Source: Bin125 sp026705025 (GTDB lineage: Bacteria > Chloroflexota > Dehalococcoidia > Bin125). From it: a stretch of 64,000 bases of DNA. Both the position numbers and the translations under genes were made by a program. The DNA lies in assembly GCA_026705025.1 (NCBI GenBank), contig JAPPBN010000012.1:52366-116365 (forward strand). The letters run 5' to 3'. This document shows, one piece after another, positions 16,752-26,079 of the stretch. Within the stretch, counting starts at the first letter, position 1; each line of letters starts with the position of its first letter. The notes under the pieces are model-generated. The model was not told the origin of the DNA. It did not search any database and saw nothing but the letters and a program-made list of their open reading frames with translations.

Positions 16752-17861
16752 TTACGCCGCCCACTCGATCCACCAGCCGTGGGGGGATGACCTGGCCAGT
16801 AGTTGGCGACGACGCTCTCCGCTGGCGAAACGTGTGATTGCCAGGGTCGGATCCTGCAGGTCGTCGATGTCTTCGAGCTTCAGTTCTAGCGTGACGAGCC
16901 AGACAGGGCGGCTGAGGCTGGTTTCCGTCAATGTCCGAATGATCCGCTCGCGGCCGGCAGACGGGAACTGGTACAGCGCCACCGTCGAGTAAACAGTCAA
17001 TGCGGCGTCCGGCGGCGTATCGGCAATCATCTGGGGCAGCAACTCTGCTGCGTCGCCGCCGCGCAAATCGACCGGGGACCGGTCCAGTTCGGCTGCCGCG
17101 TCGATCAGGCGTTGGTGACGCTCGACGTGTTCCGGCCAGATCAACGCCCGCAGCCATCGAAGTTCGTCCTCATTGCGCAGGTCGATCGGATTGAGGTCGA
17201 TCCCGCCGCGGAACCAGACCACCAGATTGTCGGCCAGCGGCGGCATGGCTCCGCCGCCGCGCAACTCTGCCTCCAGCGCGACGTTGGCGTCAGGGTGTCC
17301 CCACGTTGCCTCTTCACGTCCGCCGCGCAGGTAACGGTAGCGGTAGCGATCGACATTGAGATTGAGTCCGGCGCTGGCGCCGATATCGACCAGGGCGAGC
17401 GGTAATCCCGACTCTCGTTGAACCATCGAGAAGGCGGGCAGCAGACAGGTGCAGCGCCGAACGACATTGGTCTGCGTTCGATTCGTGCGGATCAACTCCA
17501 GGATCTCGTCGCGGTGGGTCAGACAGAAATCGCGAAAGGCCGGCATCGCGGGTTCCATCGGCCGCTCTTCACCCGAAACGATCGGGTAATGAGCCGCCAG
17601 AGGGTGTCCTGCATCGTCCCCGCCTCGGAGCAGGAGGTACTGGACGGCGGCGAAGAGCATGTTTGGCGCCGGCTGGCGCTTGCGCTTCTGCGCCGCCAGC
17701 TCAAGAAGCTCGCGGTCGAGCGAAACGCCGTAGGCCAGTTCGGCGTACATCGGCGAGGCGAGATCCGGCGCCTCAACCCGAGCGAAGCGATGAAAGACAT
17801 CGCGATAGTGCGCGACCCTGCTTCCGGCAACGGGCGCGTCGAGACCGCTCCTGGCAGACAT
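16752..17861 (-). CDS. DUF2332 domain protein
   Basis: A 369-residue protein of the DUF2332 family, whose function is not established. The middle contains LALVDIGASAGLNLNVDRYRY, which looks like the nucleotide-binding motif I of class I SAM-dependent methyltransferases. The N-terminal part (VSLDRELLELAA; QPAPNMLFAAVQYLLLRG) is the family's helical domain. ATG 17861 is chosen because the longer frame upstream overlaps the hydrolase gene and has no family similarity. It starts 10 bases after the alpha/beta hydrolase gene and is likely co-transcribed with it. Confidence 0.85.
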   Translation of the reverse strand: MSARSGLDAPVAGSRVAHYRDVFHRFARVEAPDLASPMYAELAYGVSLDRELLELAAQKRKRQPAPNMLFAAVQYLLLRGGDDAGHPLAAHYPIVSGEERPMEPAMPAFRDFCLTHRDEILELIRTNRTQTNVVRRCTCLLPAFSMVQRESGLPLALVDIGASAGLNLNVDRYRYRYLRGGREEATWGHPDANVALEAELRGGGAMPPLADNLVVWFRGGIDLNPIDLRNEDELRWLRALIWPEHVERHQRLIDAAAELDRSPVDLRGGDAAELLPQMIADTPPDAALTVYSTVALYQFPSAGRERIIRTLTETSLSRPVWLVTLELKLEDIDDLQDPTLAITRFASGERRRQLLARSSPHGWWIEWAA

Positions 17862-17871
17862 GCCGGCCCCG

Positions 17872-18657
17872 CTAGGCGGAGAGGAACTCGCCGAGTTTGG
17901 CCAGCAACGCCTCGGGCTCCTCGACCTGCGGCATGTGCCCGGAGGCCGAGAACATGGCGACCTCGGAGTTCGGAATCGCGCGGTTGAAGTCCTCGGCGTA
18001 CTGCGGCGGGACCAGACCATCGGACGCGCCCCAGGCGATCAAGGTCGGTGATGTGACGCGGTGAATCCGCTCCGACAGGCGCTTGTCTGGGATCGGCCAG
18101 AGGAATCGGGCCGCGGTCTGCATCATCTTGGCCCGCTCAACGGTGGCCGTACGCAGCTCGTCCGGATCCTCGGGCGGCGGCGCGGTCATCATCTTCGCGC
18201 CCGGGTGCTCGGTGTCGTGGAACAGCGCCGGCACGAGTTCGTTGGGCAGCATGGCGAAGAAGTCGGCAACCGGGTAGTCGTCGTTCCAGAGGCCGACCGG
18301 TGCAATCAGGACCAGCTTCGAAACGCGACCGGGCTGCATCGCGGCCACCTCGGCCGCGAACCAGCCGCCCATTGAGTGTCCGACGACGATCACATCGTCC
18401 ACGCCCATGGCATCGAGGAAGTCCCAGTAGAAGTAGAAGACATCGTGGTGGTCCATCAACCACTCGACGCCGGTCGAGTTGGCCGTGCCGGGCAGCTTCG
18501 GCGCCAGCACGCGGTGATGCTGCGAGAGCTGCTCGAGGAACGGGTCCCACATCAGTCCGCCGGCGCCATGAATGAAGAGCAGGTCCGGACCTGAGCCGGC
18601 CTCCATGTAGCCAACGTTGAATCGTCCATTGACGAGCGAGACAGTCTTGTCTTCCAT
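17872..18657 (-). CDS. Alpha/beta hydrolase
   Basis: A 261-residue alpha/beta hydrolase. The oxyanion strand is LLFIHGAGGLMWDPFL, and the nucleophile elbow is GHSMGG. The likely acid is Asp in WGASDGLVPP, and the His is in SASGHMPQVEEPE. The helical cap (about 120-190) is Met/Pro rich. The fold fits C-C hydrolases, esterases and epoxide or haloalkane-type enzymes; the Ser nucleophile excludes dehalogenase and epoxide hydrolase chemistry. ATG 18657 has GGAGG eight bases upstream. It is upstream of the DUF2332 gene in the same operon. Confidence 0.9.
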   Translation of the reverse strand: MEDKTVSLVNGRFNVGYMEAGSGPDLLFIHGAGGLMWDPFLEQLSQHHRVLAPKLPGTANSTGVEWLMDHHDVFYFYWDFLDAMGVDDVIVVGHSMGGWFAAEVAAMQPGRVSKLVLIAPVGLWNDDYPVADFFAMLPNELVPALFHDTEHPGAKMMTAPPPEDPDELRTATVERAKMMQTAARFLWPIPDKRLSERIHRVTSPTLIAWGASDGLVPPQYAEDFNRAIPNSEVAMFSASGHMPQVEEPEALLAKLGEFLSA

Positions 18658-18820
18658 CCTGACACCTCCGGGAAAGCGCACTCAACATCAAACCCGCCCA
18701 CCCAGCGGGCGCACCTGACAAGGCTATGAGCGCCCCTGAACCACTGTCAATTGGCGACGCCTCCTCACAGGCAACCGGGCGACGCGGGAACGGTGTCGGG
18801 CGCCGCCATAGAGTGGCGAC

Positions 18821-20257
18821 ATGTCCTCCGCCGTGTTGCCTGCTGACATCGTGCGCGCCTACGACATTCGCGGGACGGTTCCCGAGCAGATCGACGAACC
18901 GGTCGCCCGCCGCGTGGGCAACGCCTTCGGTCAGTGGCTGGTCCGGCGGGGAGCCGAGTCTGTCGTCGTCGGTCGGGACGCGAGGGCGAGCTCGCCAACG
19001 CTGTACGAGTCGGCGATCGAGGGACTGCGTGGCGCCGGCATCGACGTGTTCTCGGCTGGACTCTCTTCAACACCGGTGATCGGTTGGGCAGTCGATCAAC
19101 TGGGACTCGGGGGCGGACTGATCGTCACTGCCAGCCATAATCCGCCGGAGTACAACGGCTTCAAGCTGCTCGCCGCGCAGGCGCAACCGCTGCTGCCGGA
19201 CGAAATCCTGGAGATCGCCAGAACTCGGCCAGCTCAATCTGCAGCAGTCGGCAAGCGACACGAGCTTGACGCGAGCTCGCCGTACCTGGAGCTGCTGCAT
19301 CAGCGTTTCGGACACGAAACGGAGCTCAATGTCGCAATCGATCCCGGCAGTGGCACGACCGCGCTCACTGCTCCTGCTGCCCTCACGTCGATGGGCGCCC
19401 GCGTCCATGCGATCCGGGCGACGCCTCGCGCCGCCGCCGTCGCCGCCGATCCTCAGGAGCCCTCCCAGCTACGTGAACTGGCGGGCGTCGTAACCGCTGT
19501 GAATGCCGTTCTCGGGATCGCCTGGGACGGGGACGGCGACCGGATCGGCGTGTTGGACCATCTCGGACGCCGCTACGAGGCCGACTGGCTGACTGCGGTG
19601 CTGGCGAGGCCGTTGCTGGCTCGGCGACCGGGAGCGGAGGTGTTGCTGGACATGAAGACCAGCAGCAGCGTGATCGAGGACATCGGCCGGCGCGGCGGCG
19701 CGGCGATGTCTTCCCGGACAGGCTATTCCTTCTTCCGTCGCGCCATGCGAGAACGACAGATGTCCTTCGGCGGCGAGACCAGCGGCCACATCATGTTCGG
19801 CCCGGAGTACAGACCGGGCGAGCACGCGCCCTGGATCGACGACGGCGTCTATGCCGCCTGCGCGCTGCTGTCATATCTGTCCGAGCGTGGCAGGACATTG
19901 GCGGAAGAGATGACCGAGATCGAGCCGCGCCCGATCTCGCCCGAGCTTCGGCTGCCCTGTCCCGACGATCAGAAGGCATCGGTCGCCGCGCGGATCGGCC
20001 ACTGGTTTGCGGAACATCACAGGGACTCTCAGATCGATCGCAGCGACGGTGCCCGGGTCACCCTTGCAGACGGTTGGCTCCACGCTCGCGCATCCAACAC
20101 CGCTCCCGTCCTGAGTCTGCGCTTCGAAGCCGTGGATGAGGCGGCCTACCGGCGAATCGCCGAGCAACTTCACTCCGCGCTGTCGCAACACGCGTCGGTA
20201 TCAGGCACCGACCAACTGGACGAACCACCAATCATCGGTCCACAATCCGTCATCTGA
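18821..20257 (+). CDS. Phosphomannomutase/phosphoglucomutase
   Basis: A 478-residue alpha-D-phosphohexomutase. The phosphoserine loop is VTASHNPPEYNGFK, the Mg-binding loop is WDGDGDRIGV, and the sugar-binding loop is GGETSGHIMF. The phosphate-binding loop is in RASNTAPVLSLRFEA. The start FRAYDIRG-type motif appears as VRAYDIRG. It interconverts hexose 6-phosphate and 1-phosphate in the cytoplasm, feeding GDP-mannose or UDP-glucose synthesis. A paralogue follows at 20950. The stop overlaps the convergent unknown gene by eight bases. Confidence 0.94.
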   Translation: MSSAVLPADIVRAYDIRGTVPEQIDEPVARRVGNAFGQWLVRRGAESVVVGRDARASSPTLYESAIEGLRGAGIDVFSAGLSSTPVIGWAVDQLGLGGGLIVTASHNPPEYNGFKLLAAQAQPLLPDEILEIARTRPAQSAAVGKRHELDASSPYLELLHQRFGHETELNVAIDPGSGTTALTAPAALTSMGARVHAIRATPRAAAVAADPQEPSQLRELAGVVTAVNAVLGIAWDGDGDRIGVLDHLGRRYEADWLTAVLARPLLARRPGAEVLLDMKTSSSVIEDIGRRGGAAMSSRTGYSFFRRAMRERQMSFGGETSGHIMFGPEYRPGEHAPWIDDGVYAACALLSYLSERGRTLAEEMTEIEPRPISPELRLPCPDDQKASVAARIGHWFAEHHRDSQIDRSDGARVTLADGWLHARASNTAPVLSLRFEAVDEAAYRRIAEQLHSALSQHASVSGTDQLDEPPIIGPQSVI

Positions 20258-20951
20258 CGCAGACGGTCACGCGCAGCGCCTCGGCCAACTGATGGATTGC
20301 GGGACCCGGATCCTGCTCCACGACCAGGGTCACCCGGACATCATCGGTTCGACCGTCTAGCGACAGCTCGGCCGACCGAACGGCGCGCATCTTGACCAAC
20401 GTGAAGAGGGCCTGCTGCAACTCATGGGTCTCGGCGCCGGCGGGACGTACCTCGACGATCAACGACTCAGTTTCGCCGATGAAGGCGGCGTCTGACTCGT
20501 CGCCGGAGGGGAACCAGCGCTCGGTCACACCGGTCGAGCCAGACGGCGCACTGAGCGCGTCGCCGTTCGACGCCGCCCACTCTTTGAGCGCTCGATGAGC
20601 AGAGCTCTCAGCTGTGCCGGAGCGCGTCTTGGTCGGCGGCAGCCCGAAGGCGTAGATTCCGACCGTGACCCAGTCGAAGGACTGCATGGCCGCGAGTTCC
20701 CGCTCTGAAGCTCCGCCCAGCAAGCCGCGCAGATCCGGAGCCTCGGGGTAGATCTCCGACACTGTGGCCTGCATGCTGTCCGCGATCTCCGTCACATCAA
20801 CGCTCCCCGCCGCGGCCGGAAAACGCCTCGCAGCGGCCTCCGGATCGACCAGCTCACCCTTGCGGGCCGACTTGGTCAGGAAGCGAAACAGTGTTCGCTG
20901 GAGGTCGATCTCGGAGATCTGGAGCGGCATGGACGTAGGGTAATGATCCAT
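20250..20951 (-). CDS. Hypothetical protein between the two hexomutases
   Basis: A 233-residue soluble protein of no family I recognise. It has no signal peptide or membrane segment. The N-terminus (ISEIDLQRTLFRFLTKSARKGELVD) looks helical, and the C-terminal part (SLIVEVRPAGAETHELQQALFTLVKM; RVTLVVEQDPGPAIHQLAEAL) looks like alternating strands and helices. It lies antisense between two hexomutase genes: its 3' end overlaps the first by eight bases, and its ATG overlaps the ATG of the second in the four bases CATG at 20949-20952. An internal ATG at 20930 is an alternative start. No better frame competes in this stretch. Confidence 0.65.
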   Translation of the reverse strand: MDHYPTSMPLQISEIDLQRTLFRFLTKSARKGELVDPEAAARRFPAAAGSVDVTEIADSMQATVSEIYPEAPDLRGLLGGASERELAAMQSFDWVTVGIYAFGLPPTKTRSGTAESSAHRALKEWAASNGDALSAPSGSTGVTERWFPSGDESDAAFIGETESLIVEVRPAGAETHELQQALFTLVKMRAVRSAELSLDGRTDDVRVTLVVEQDPGPAIHQLAEALRVTVCVR

Positions 20952-22377
20952 GACATCAGCGCCGATCCCGCGTGAGATCTTCCGCGCCTACGACATTCGC
21001 GGGCATGCGCTCGGGCCTGACGCGTTGCTCACGCCGGACCTCGCGCTGCGAGTGGCATTGGCCTTTGCCGAAGTGGTCGATTCGGCAGAGCAGGTCGTAG
21101 TCGGCGGCGACAACCGAGCGACCACGCCTGCGCTGCAACAGGCCGCGATCGCGGGGTTGCTGGATGGCGGCCTGGACGTCATCGACATTGGCCGGGCGCC
21201 GTCGCCGCTGGTGTACTGGGCCAACGCGCTGCTTACCCAGGAGCGTCCCACTGCCGGACTGGTCGTCACCGCGTCACACAATCCAGCCGAGGACAATGGG
21301 ATCAAGCTGCTCCACACCGACGCGATGCCGCTCTTGCCGGAGCAGATCCAGGCGGTCGCCGACCGCGTAGCGTCGGGCGTCTCGGCCGGCGATCGACAGG
21401 GAGCCCGCAGCCTCTGGAGCCCGAGACCGGCCTACGTTCGCAGCCTGGCCGAGTCGTTTCGACTGCGACGTCCGCTGCAGGTCGCGATCGATCCCGGCAA
21501 CGGCGTCGCCACGGTGACGGCGGGAGCGGCGTTGCGGGCAATCGGGTGTGAAGTGATCGCGATCAACGATGACCCGGAGGAGTCCGAGCCGGCGCATCCC
21601 GCCGATCCTCAGCACGGCGCCAACATGGCCCAGCTGGCGTCGGTCGTTTCCGAGACGGCGTCCGAGCTTGGCTTTGCCTTTGACGGCGACGGCGACCGGC
21701 TGGGCCTGGTCGACGGTCGCGGTCGTCGCGCGGCGCCCGATCAGGTGCTCGCGCTGCTGGCGCAGGACTGGTTGACACAGCATCCGGGGGCATCGATCCA
21801 CGTCGACGTGAAGACGTCGCGGGCCGTGATCGATCACATTTCGCAACTGGGCGGCACGGCCTTCTTCGGCTCCGTCGGGCATTCGCTGGGCAAGTACGCG
21901 ATGCGGGAACGGGGCATCGATTTCGGCGGCGAATCCTCGACGCACTACTTCTATCGGCTGGACGACCCACCGCACTACACCGACGACGCGGTTCGAACGG
22001 CCTGCCGCATCGCCCAGATTGCGTCACGAACCTCGCTGGAGGCGATGCTCGATTCGATTCCCCGCTATCACATTTCTCCGGAGGTCAAGATCGCCTGTCC
22101 CGACCATCGAAAGCACGACGTCGCGAGAGCTATCACTGAACAGGCGCGTCGCCGCTGGCCCGTGACAGACATCGACGGCGCTCGGATCGATCTGTCATCG
22201 CAGGCGGAGGGCGCTTGGTGCGTGATCAGGGCATCCAACACGACGCCGTTTCTGACCGTGCTGGTTGAGGGTCGGGACGATGCCGGCTACGAGACTGCGC
22301 GGCGGATCGCGTCGGAGATCCTGTCCGAGCATGGCCTTGATCCTGCGCCGCTGGTCAGTCAACCGCCGCTTGACTGA
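20950..22377 (+). CDS. Phosphomannomutase/phosphoglucomutase, second copy
   Basis: A 475-residue phosphohexomutase paralogous to the one at 18821: FRAYDIRGHALG at the N-terminus, phosphoserine loop VTASHNPAEDNGIK, metal loop FDGDGDRLGLVD, sugar loop FGGESSTHYFYR and phosphate loop RASNTTPFLTVLVEG. The sugar loop has S-S-T where the first copy has T-S-G, so the two copies may prefer different hexoses. The start codon overlaps the divergent start of the unknown gene, leaving no separate promoter region. The last 23 bases overlap the convergent LLM gene. Confidence 0.94.
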   Translation: MTSAPIPREIFRAYDIRGHALGPDALLTPDLALRVALAFAEVVDSAEQVVVGGDNRATTPALQQAAIAGLLDGGLDVIDIGRAPSPLVYWANALLTQERPTAGLVVTASHNPAEDNGIKLLHTDAMPLLPEQIQAVADRVASGVSAGDRQGARSLWSPRPAYVRSLAESFRLRRPLQVAIDPGNGVATVTAGAALRAIGCEVIAINDDPEESEPAHPADPQHGANMAQLASVVSETASELGFAFDGDGDRLGLVDGRGRRAAPDQVLALLAQDWLTQHPGASIHVDVKTSRAVIDHISQLGGTAFFGSVGHSLGKYAMRERGIDFGGESSTHYFYRLDDPPHYTDDAVRTACRIAQIASRTSLEAMLDSIPRYHISPEVKIACPDHRKHDVARAITEQARRRWPVTDIDGARIDLSSQAEGAWCVIRASNTTPFLTVLVEGRDDAGYETARRIASEILSEHGLDPAPLVSQPPLD

Positions 22378-23398
22378 GCTCCGGGGCGGGCAGTTCGAAG
22401 ATGTCCGCCAGCAGCTCATAGGAACGGATCCGGGCGGCGAAGTCGTAGGTGATGGTGAGCGCGATGAACTCGTCGACGTCGTAGGTCGCGGCGAGCTTCT
22501 CCAGTTGCTCGCGCACCCGCTGCGGGGAGCCGTGGATACTGCGGTTCTGCATGTAGCCGATGTAGTCGAGCTCTGGCTGCGAGTAGGGAAAGTTCATCGC
22601 CTCTTCGACGGACGGAATCCCGCCGCGCGCGCCGCGATTGCCCTTGATCCGCCAACACCAACGGCTCCAGCAAAGCTGCTCTGCCTCTTCCTCCGTCTCC
22701 GCCACCGTGACCGAGACGCCCAGCGAGGCTCGTGGCTCGGAGCTGACCGGCGAGGGTTGGAATCGCTCGCGGTACTTGCGCACGACCTGCTCGCCGCCCT
22801 CTGGTGAGATGAAGTGAGCAAAACAGTGCGACCAGCCCAGCTCGGCAGCGACGTGCCCGCCGTAGTGCGACGAGCCCAGCAGCCAGAGCTCCGGCATCGG
22901 AGCGCCCGGAGGCGCGGCGCGGACTTCGCGGTACTGGTGATCGGGCGGCAGATCGTCGGCCAGCCAGCCGTAGAGGTCGAGCAACTGCTCGGGGAAGTGG
23001 TCAATCCCGAGCGCGCCGGGGCCATGCACGAGCGCGCGCGCGGTGCGACCGTCGGAGCCTGGCGCCCGGCCGACGCCCAGGTCGATCCGGCCGGGAAACT
23101 GCGTCGTCATCGTGCGGAAGTTCTCGGCCACTTTGAGCGAGCTGTAATGGGGCAGCATGATCCCGCCCGAGCCGACGCGGATATGCGCTGTCCGCGCTGC
23201 GACCTGTGGAATCAGCACCTCAGGCGAGGCGCAGGCCAGCGAGCCGGCGTTGTGATGCTCGGCCAACCAGTACCGGGAGTAGCCCAATCGATCGCAGGTT
23301 TCGGCCAACTCGAACGACTCCGAAATCGCCGTGGCCGCAGTGCCGCCGTCACGAATCGGAATCTGATCGAGCACGCCCAGCCGAATGTCTTGCGCCAT
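22355..23398 (-). CDS. LLM-class flavin-dependent oxidoreductase, MsnO8-like
   Basis: A 347-residue luciferase-like protein with the layout of the MsnO8 family: LGVLDQIPIRDGGTA at the N-terminus, SRYWLAEHHNAGSLACASPEVLI, RVGSGGIMLPHYSSLKVAE and GRIDLGVGRAPGSDG. Most relatives are FMN-linked monooxygenases of unknown substrate. It is a single gene on the minus strand, convergent with the hexomutase (23-base overlap of the 3' ends) and divergent from the aminotransferase gene. It is one of four LLM genes in the window. Confidence 0.92.
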   Translation of the reverse strand: MAQDIRLGVLDQIPIRDGGTAATAISESFELAETCDRLGYSRYWLAEHHNAGSLACASPEVLIPQVAARTAHIRVGSGGIMLPHYSSLKVAENFRTMTTQFPGRIDLGVGRAPGSDGRTARALVHGPGALGIDHFPEQLLDLYGWLADDLPPDHQYREVRAAPPGAPMPELWLLGSSHYGGHVAAELGWSHCFAHFISPEGGEQVVRKYRERFQPSPVSSEPRASLGVSVTVAETEEEAEQLCWSRWCWRIKGNRGARGGIPSVEEAMNFPYSQPELDYIGYMQNRSIHGSPQRVREQLEKLAATYDVDEFIALTITYDFAARIRSYELLADIFELPAPELSQAAVD

Positions 23399-23493
23399 GC
23401 GGTCAGCCTACAACCGACCCCAGATGCTCACGTAAGCTGATCGGGTACGCCAGAGGCCGACGCTGTCCAACCCTGACTCCGCCGGAGTGTCGC

Positions 23494-24804
23494 ATGACTA
23501 CTCATTCCGAATCACCCGATCCGCCGACTCCACTCAAAAGCCGCGCCGCCGATGCGGCGCGCGAGGCGTGGGAGCGGTTTCCCTCGATGCTCGGCACGAG
23601 CATCGCGACCCGGGGGATGTCGGCCGGCAACGCGACCGAGTGGGGGTTGGGGGGCGCAACGCCGCGGAGTACGTTGCCGCCGATTTCGCTGGGCGGCGGG
23701 ATCCCCGACGCCGAAACGCAACCGCGCGCGGAACTGCTCGCGGCAATGGGTCGTGTGTTGGAGCAGCCGGGTGACGCCGCGCTGGTCTATGGCGGGGCCG
23801 AGGGCTACCGGCCCCTGCGCGACGAGATGGCCGCCTACTTCGCTCGCAACCATCCGACCCAACCGGACGCCGACTGGTACCTGCTGACCAACGGCGCGGC
23901 GGGCGCGATTGAAGCGATCTGCGCCTCGTTCCTCGATCCCGGCGACGTGGTAATCACCGAGATTCCCACCTTCGCCGGATCGCTGCGCACGATTCGCGGC
24001 AAGCAGGCCAGTGTGGTCGGCGTGGGCATGGATGACGAGGGCATTCGGCTGGACGAACTCGAGTCGACTGTCGACCGGTTGGAAGCGGCCGGCGAACGAA
24101 TCAAGCTGATCTACACGCAGCCGACGTTCCACAACCCGACCGGCCTGACGATGTCGCTGCAGCGGCGACTCGATTTGATTGAGGTTGCCGCCCGGCGGCA
24201 GATCCTGCTGATGGAAGATCACGCCTACTCGGAGCTGTACTTTGATGAGCCGCCGCCACCCACGCTTTCGGAGCTGACCGAGGGCTGGGGCGTGCTCACG
24301 GTTGGCACATTCTCAAAGGTGATCGCCACGGGATTGCGGGTTGGCTGGGTGCAGGCCCGGCCGGACTGGATCCAGGCGATGGTCCCCGCCCGATTCGACA
24401 TGGGCAACAGCCCGCTGCTGCACCGGATGCTGCACGAGTACATGGTGCGAGGCAACTTCCGTGAACACGTCGAGCAGATGCGCCGGCTCTACGCGCTCAA
24501 GGCACAGACGCTGGCAGGCGCGCTCGAGCCGTATGGAGAGCCCTACTTCGACCTGATCGAGCCCTCGGGCGGGTTCTTCCTCTGGCTCAAACTACGCAAT
24601 GGGCTGACCGGCGACGGCGTGCGCGACGCGGCCAGCGTCGATGGGCTCAACTTCCCCTCGGGCAAGCGCTTCTATCCCGGCGCCGATCCGGGAGACGACG
24701 GCGAGTCGATTCGGCTCGCCTATTCCTGGCCGCCGACGGCGACGCTGGAGGAGGCCGCCGAACGGCTCGGTCGCGCATTCCACCGAGCCGCCAACGGCGC
24801 CTAG
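23494..24804 (+). CDS. PLP-dependent class I/II aminotransferase
   Basis: A 436-residue fold-type I aminotransferase related to the 2-aminoadipate/MocR-domain group but without a DNA-binding domain. It has ISLGGGIPDAE, the phosphate-binding LTNGAAGAIEAICASF, YTQPTFHNPTGLTMS, DHAYSELYF, and the Schiff-base lysine in TFSKVIATGLRVGW. It transfers an amino group between an amino acid and a 2-oxo acid in the cytosol; specificity is unknown. ATG 23494 with GGAG upstream is preferred to a longer frame that runs back over the LLM gene. The 3' end overlaps the next LLM gene by four bases. Confidence 0.93.
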   Translation: MTTHSESPDPPTPLKSRAADAAREAWERFPSMLGTSIATRGMSAGNATEWGLGGATPRSTLPPISLGGGIPDAETQPRAELLAAMGRVLEQPGDAALVYGGAEGYRPLRDEMAAYFARNHPTQPDADWYLLTNGAAGAIEAICASFLDPGDVVITEIPTFAGSLRTIRGKQASVVGVGMDDEGIRLDELESTVDRLEAAGERIKLIYTQPTFHNPTGLTMSLQRRLDLIEVAARRQILLMEDHAYSELYFDEPPPPTLSELTEGWGVLTVGTFSKVIATGLRVGWVQARPDWIQAMVPARFDMGNSPLLHRMLHEYMVRGNFREHVEQMRRLYALKAQTLAGALEPYGEPYFDLIEPSGGFFLWLKLRNGLTGDGVRDAASVDGLNFPSGKRFYPGADPGDDGESIRLAYSWPPTATLEEAAERLGRAFHRAANGA

Positions 24805-25991
24805 TCCGACGCCGCCTCGGCTTGGGCCTGGATGAACTCCGGGACCTCCTGGCCTGCGTCGGTGAAGGCCTTGGCCAGCACGTCGTTGCGGCTGAATGAG
24901 ACCGCGCCGCCGCCGGAGGCGACCCACTGCTGGGTTCCCTCGACCGAACCGAGCTGACCCTGGAACTTCGGCGCCACATAGCGGGCGAACAGCTCGAACG
25001 ATTTGCGGATGCCGTCGCGATTGGCCCATTCGTGCGCGAGCATCATCAGGCCGCCGAAGCCGCCCGAGTTCTCTTGCAGGATTTCGATCGCCTTGATCGC
25101 GTCGTCGGGCGTACCGATGATCGCGCCGCCAGTCTCCACCGCACCCTCCGGCGTCTCGGCCGTGCCGGGCAGGACTGCCTGCAGCGTGTCGCGGAAGTAG
25201 TCGATCTGCCAGGCGCGCCAGCCCTCGCGGCACTCGGCGAAGGCCTGCTCGCGGGTTTCGGCAATGTACATGGGGATCACGAGCCGCCACTTGTTGCGGT
25301 CGACCGTTTGACCTTCACGCTCGGCGACCTCTTCGACCTCGGTCCACTGACCCTCGAGGTTTGAGCGTCCGCCGGGCAGGTAGACGCCGATGCTGAGCAT
25401 GCCCATCCCATACTTGCCGGCCATCTGGCGGCCGGCGGGCGAGACGGTCGAGGCGACCGCCATCTCGAAGTGCGGCTTCGTGTACGGGGAGACCTGCAGC
25501 CGCGCGTCGGTCAGCTCGAACCAGTCGGTCTTGATGTTGACCGGTCCGTCCTGCCTCAGCAGCGCCAGGATCGCCTGCAGTGACTCATCCATCCGCTGCC
25601 GCTGGTAGAGCGGGTCGATTCCCATCATCGCGGCGTCCGAGGACAGCGCGCCCGGTCCGACTCCCATCATCACCCGGCCTCGGGTCATGTGATCGAGCTG
25701 GATCATCCGGTCAACGACCATCAGGGGATGGTGATAGGGCAGCGAGACCACGCCCGTGCCCAGCCGGATGTTGCTGGTCCGCTCGGCAGCGGCGGCAATG
25801 AAGACCTCGGGCGAGGCGATTAACTCCCAGCCGGCCGAGTGATGCTCGCCGATCCAGGCTTCGTCGTAGCCGAGTTGATCCAGCCATTCGACCAGCTCAA
25901 GATCTCGGTGAATCGCCAGCGACGGGTTCTCCCCGACCCGGTGAAACGGCGCCATGAAAATGCCAAAGTCCATTCGTCCGTCACTGGCCAT
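24801..25991 (-). CDS. LLM-class flavin-dependent monooxygenase (limonene-monooxygenase-like)
   Basis: A 396-residue luciferase-like protein: MDFGIFMAPFHRVGENPSLA, YDEAWIGEHHSAGWELIASPEVF, RLGTGVVSLPYHHPLMVVDRM and GRVMMGVGPGALSSDAAMMG. This layout is that of FMNH2-dependent limonene 1,2-monooxygenase and related two-component monooxygenases, which need a separate flavin reductase; none is evident next door. ATG 25991 is preferred over one four codons upstream because GGAG sits at the right distance before it. Divergent from the CoA-transferase gene. Confidence 0.92.
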   Translation of the reverse strand: MASDGRMDFGIFMAPFHRVGENPSLAIHRDLELVEWLDQLGYDEAWIGEHHSAGWELIASPEVFIAAAAERTSNIRLGTGVVSLPYHHPLMVVDRMIQLDHMTRGRVMMGVGPGALSSDAAMMGIDPLYQRQRMDESLQAILALLRQDGPVNIKTDWFELTDARLQVSPYTKPHFEMAVASTVSPAGRQMAGKYGMGMLSIGVYLPGGRSNLEGQWTEVEEVAEREGQTVDRNKWRLVIPMYIAETREQAFAECREGWRAWQIDYFRDTLQAVLPGTAETPEGAVETGGAIIGTPDDAIKAIEILQENSGGFGGLMMLAHEWANRDGIRKSFELFARYVAPKFQGQLGSVEGTQQWVASGGGAVSFSRNDVLAKAFTDAGQEVPEFIQAQAEAASD

Positions 25992-26079
25992 GCCGTTCTC
26001 CATTCGTCTTCGGGCTGCTCAGCGTTACCTTGATCGCGAGTCTAACTACGGGCGACAGGTTTGAGTGGCAGGCAACCAG

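Noticed and set aside
17861..18020. N-terminal extension of the DUF2332 protein by 53 codons
   Set aside because: The added residues are Arg/Ser/Pro-rich, overlap the hydrolase coding region, and precede a good internal start at 17861.
23206..23493. N-terminal extension of the aminotransferase by 96 codons
   Set aside because: The extension is antisense to the LLM gene and lacks similarity to aminotransferases; ATG 23494 has a ribosome site.
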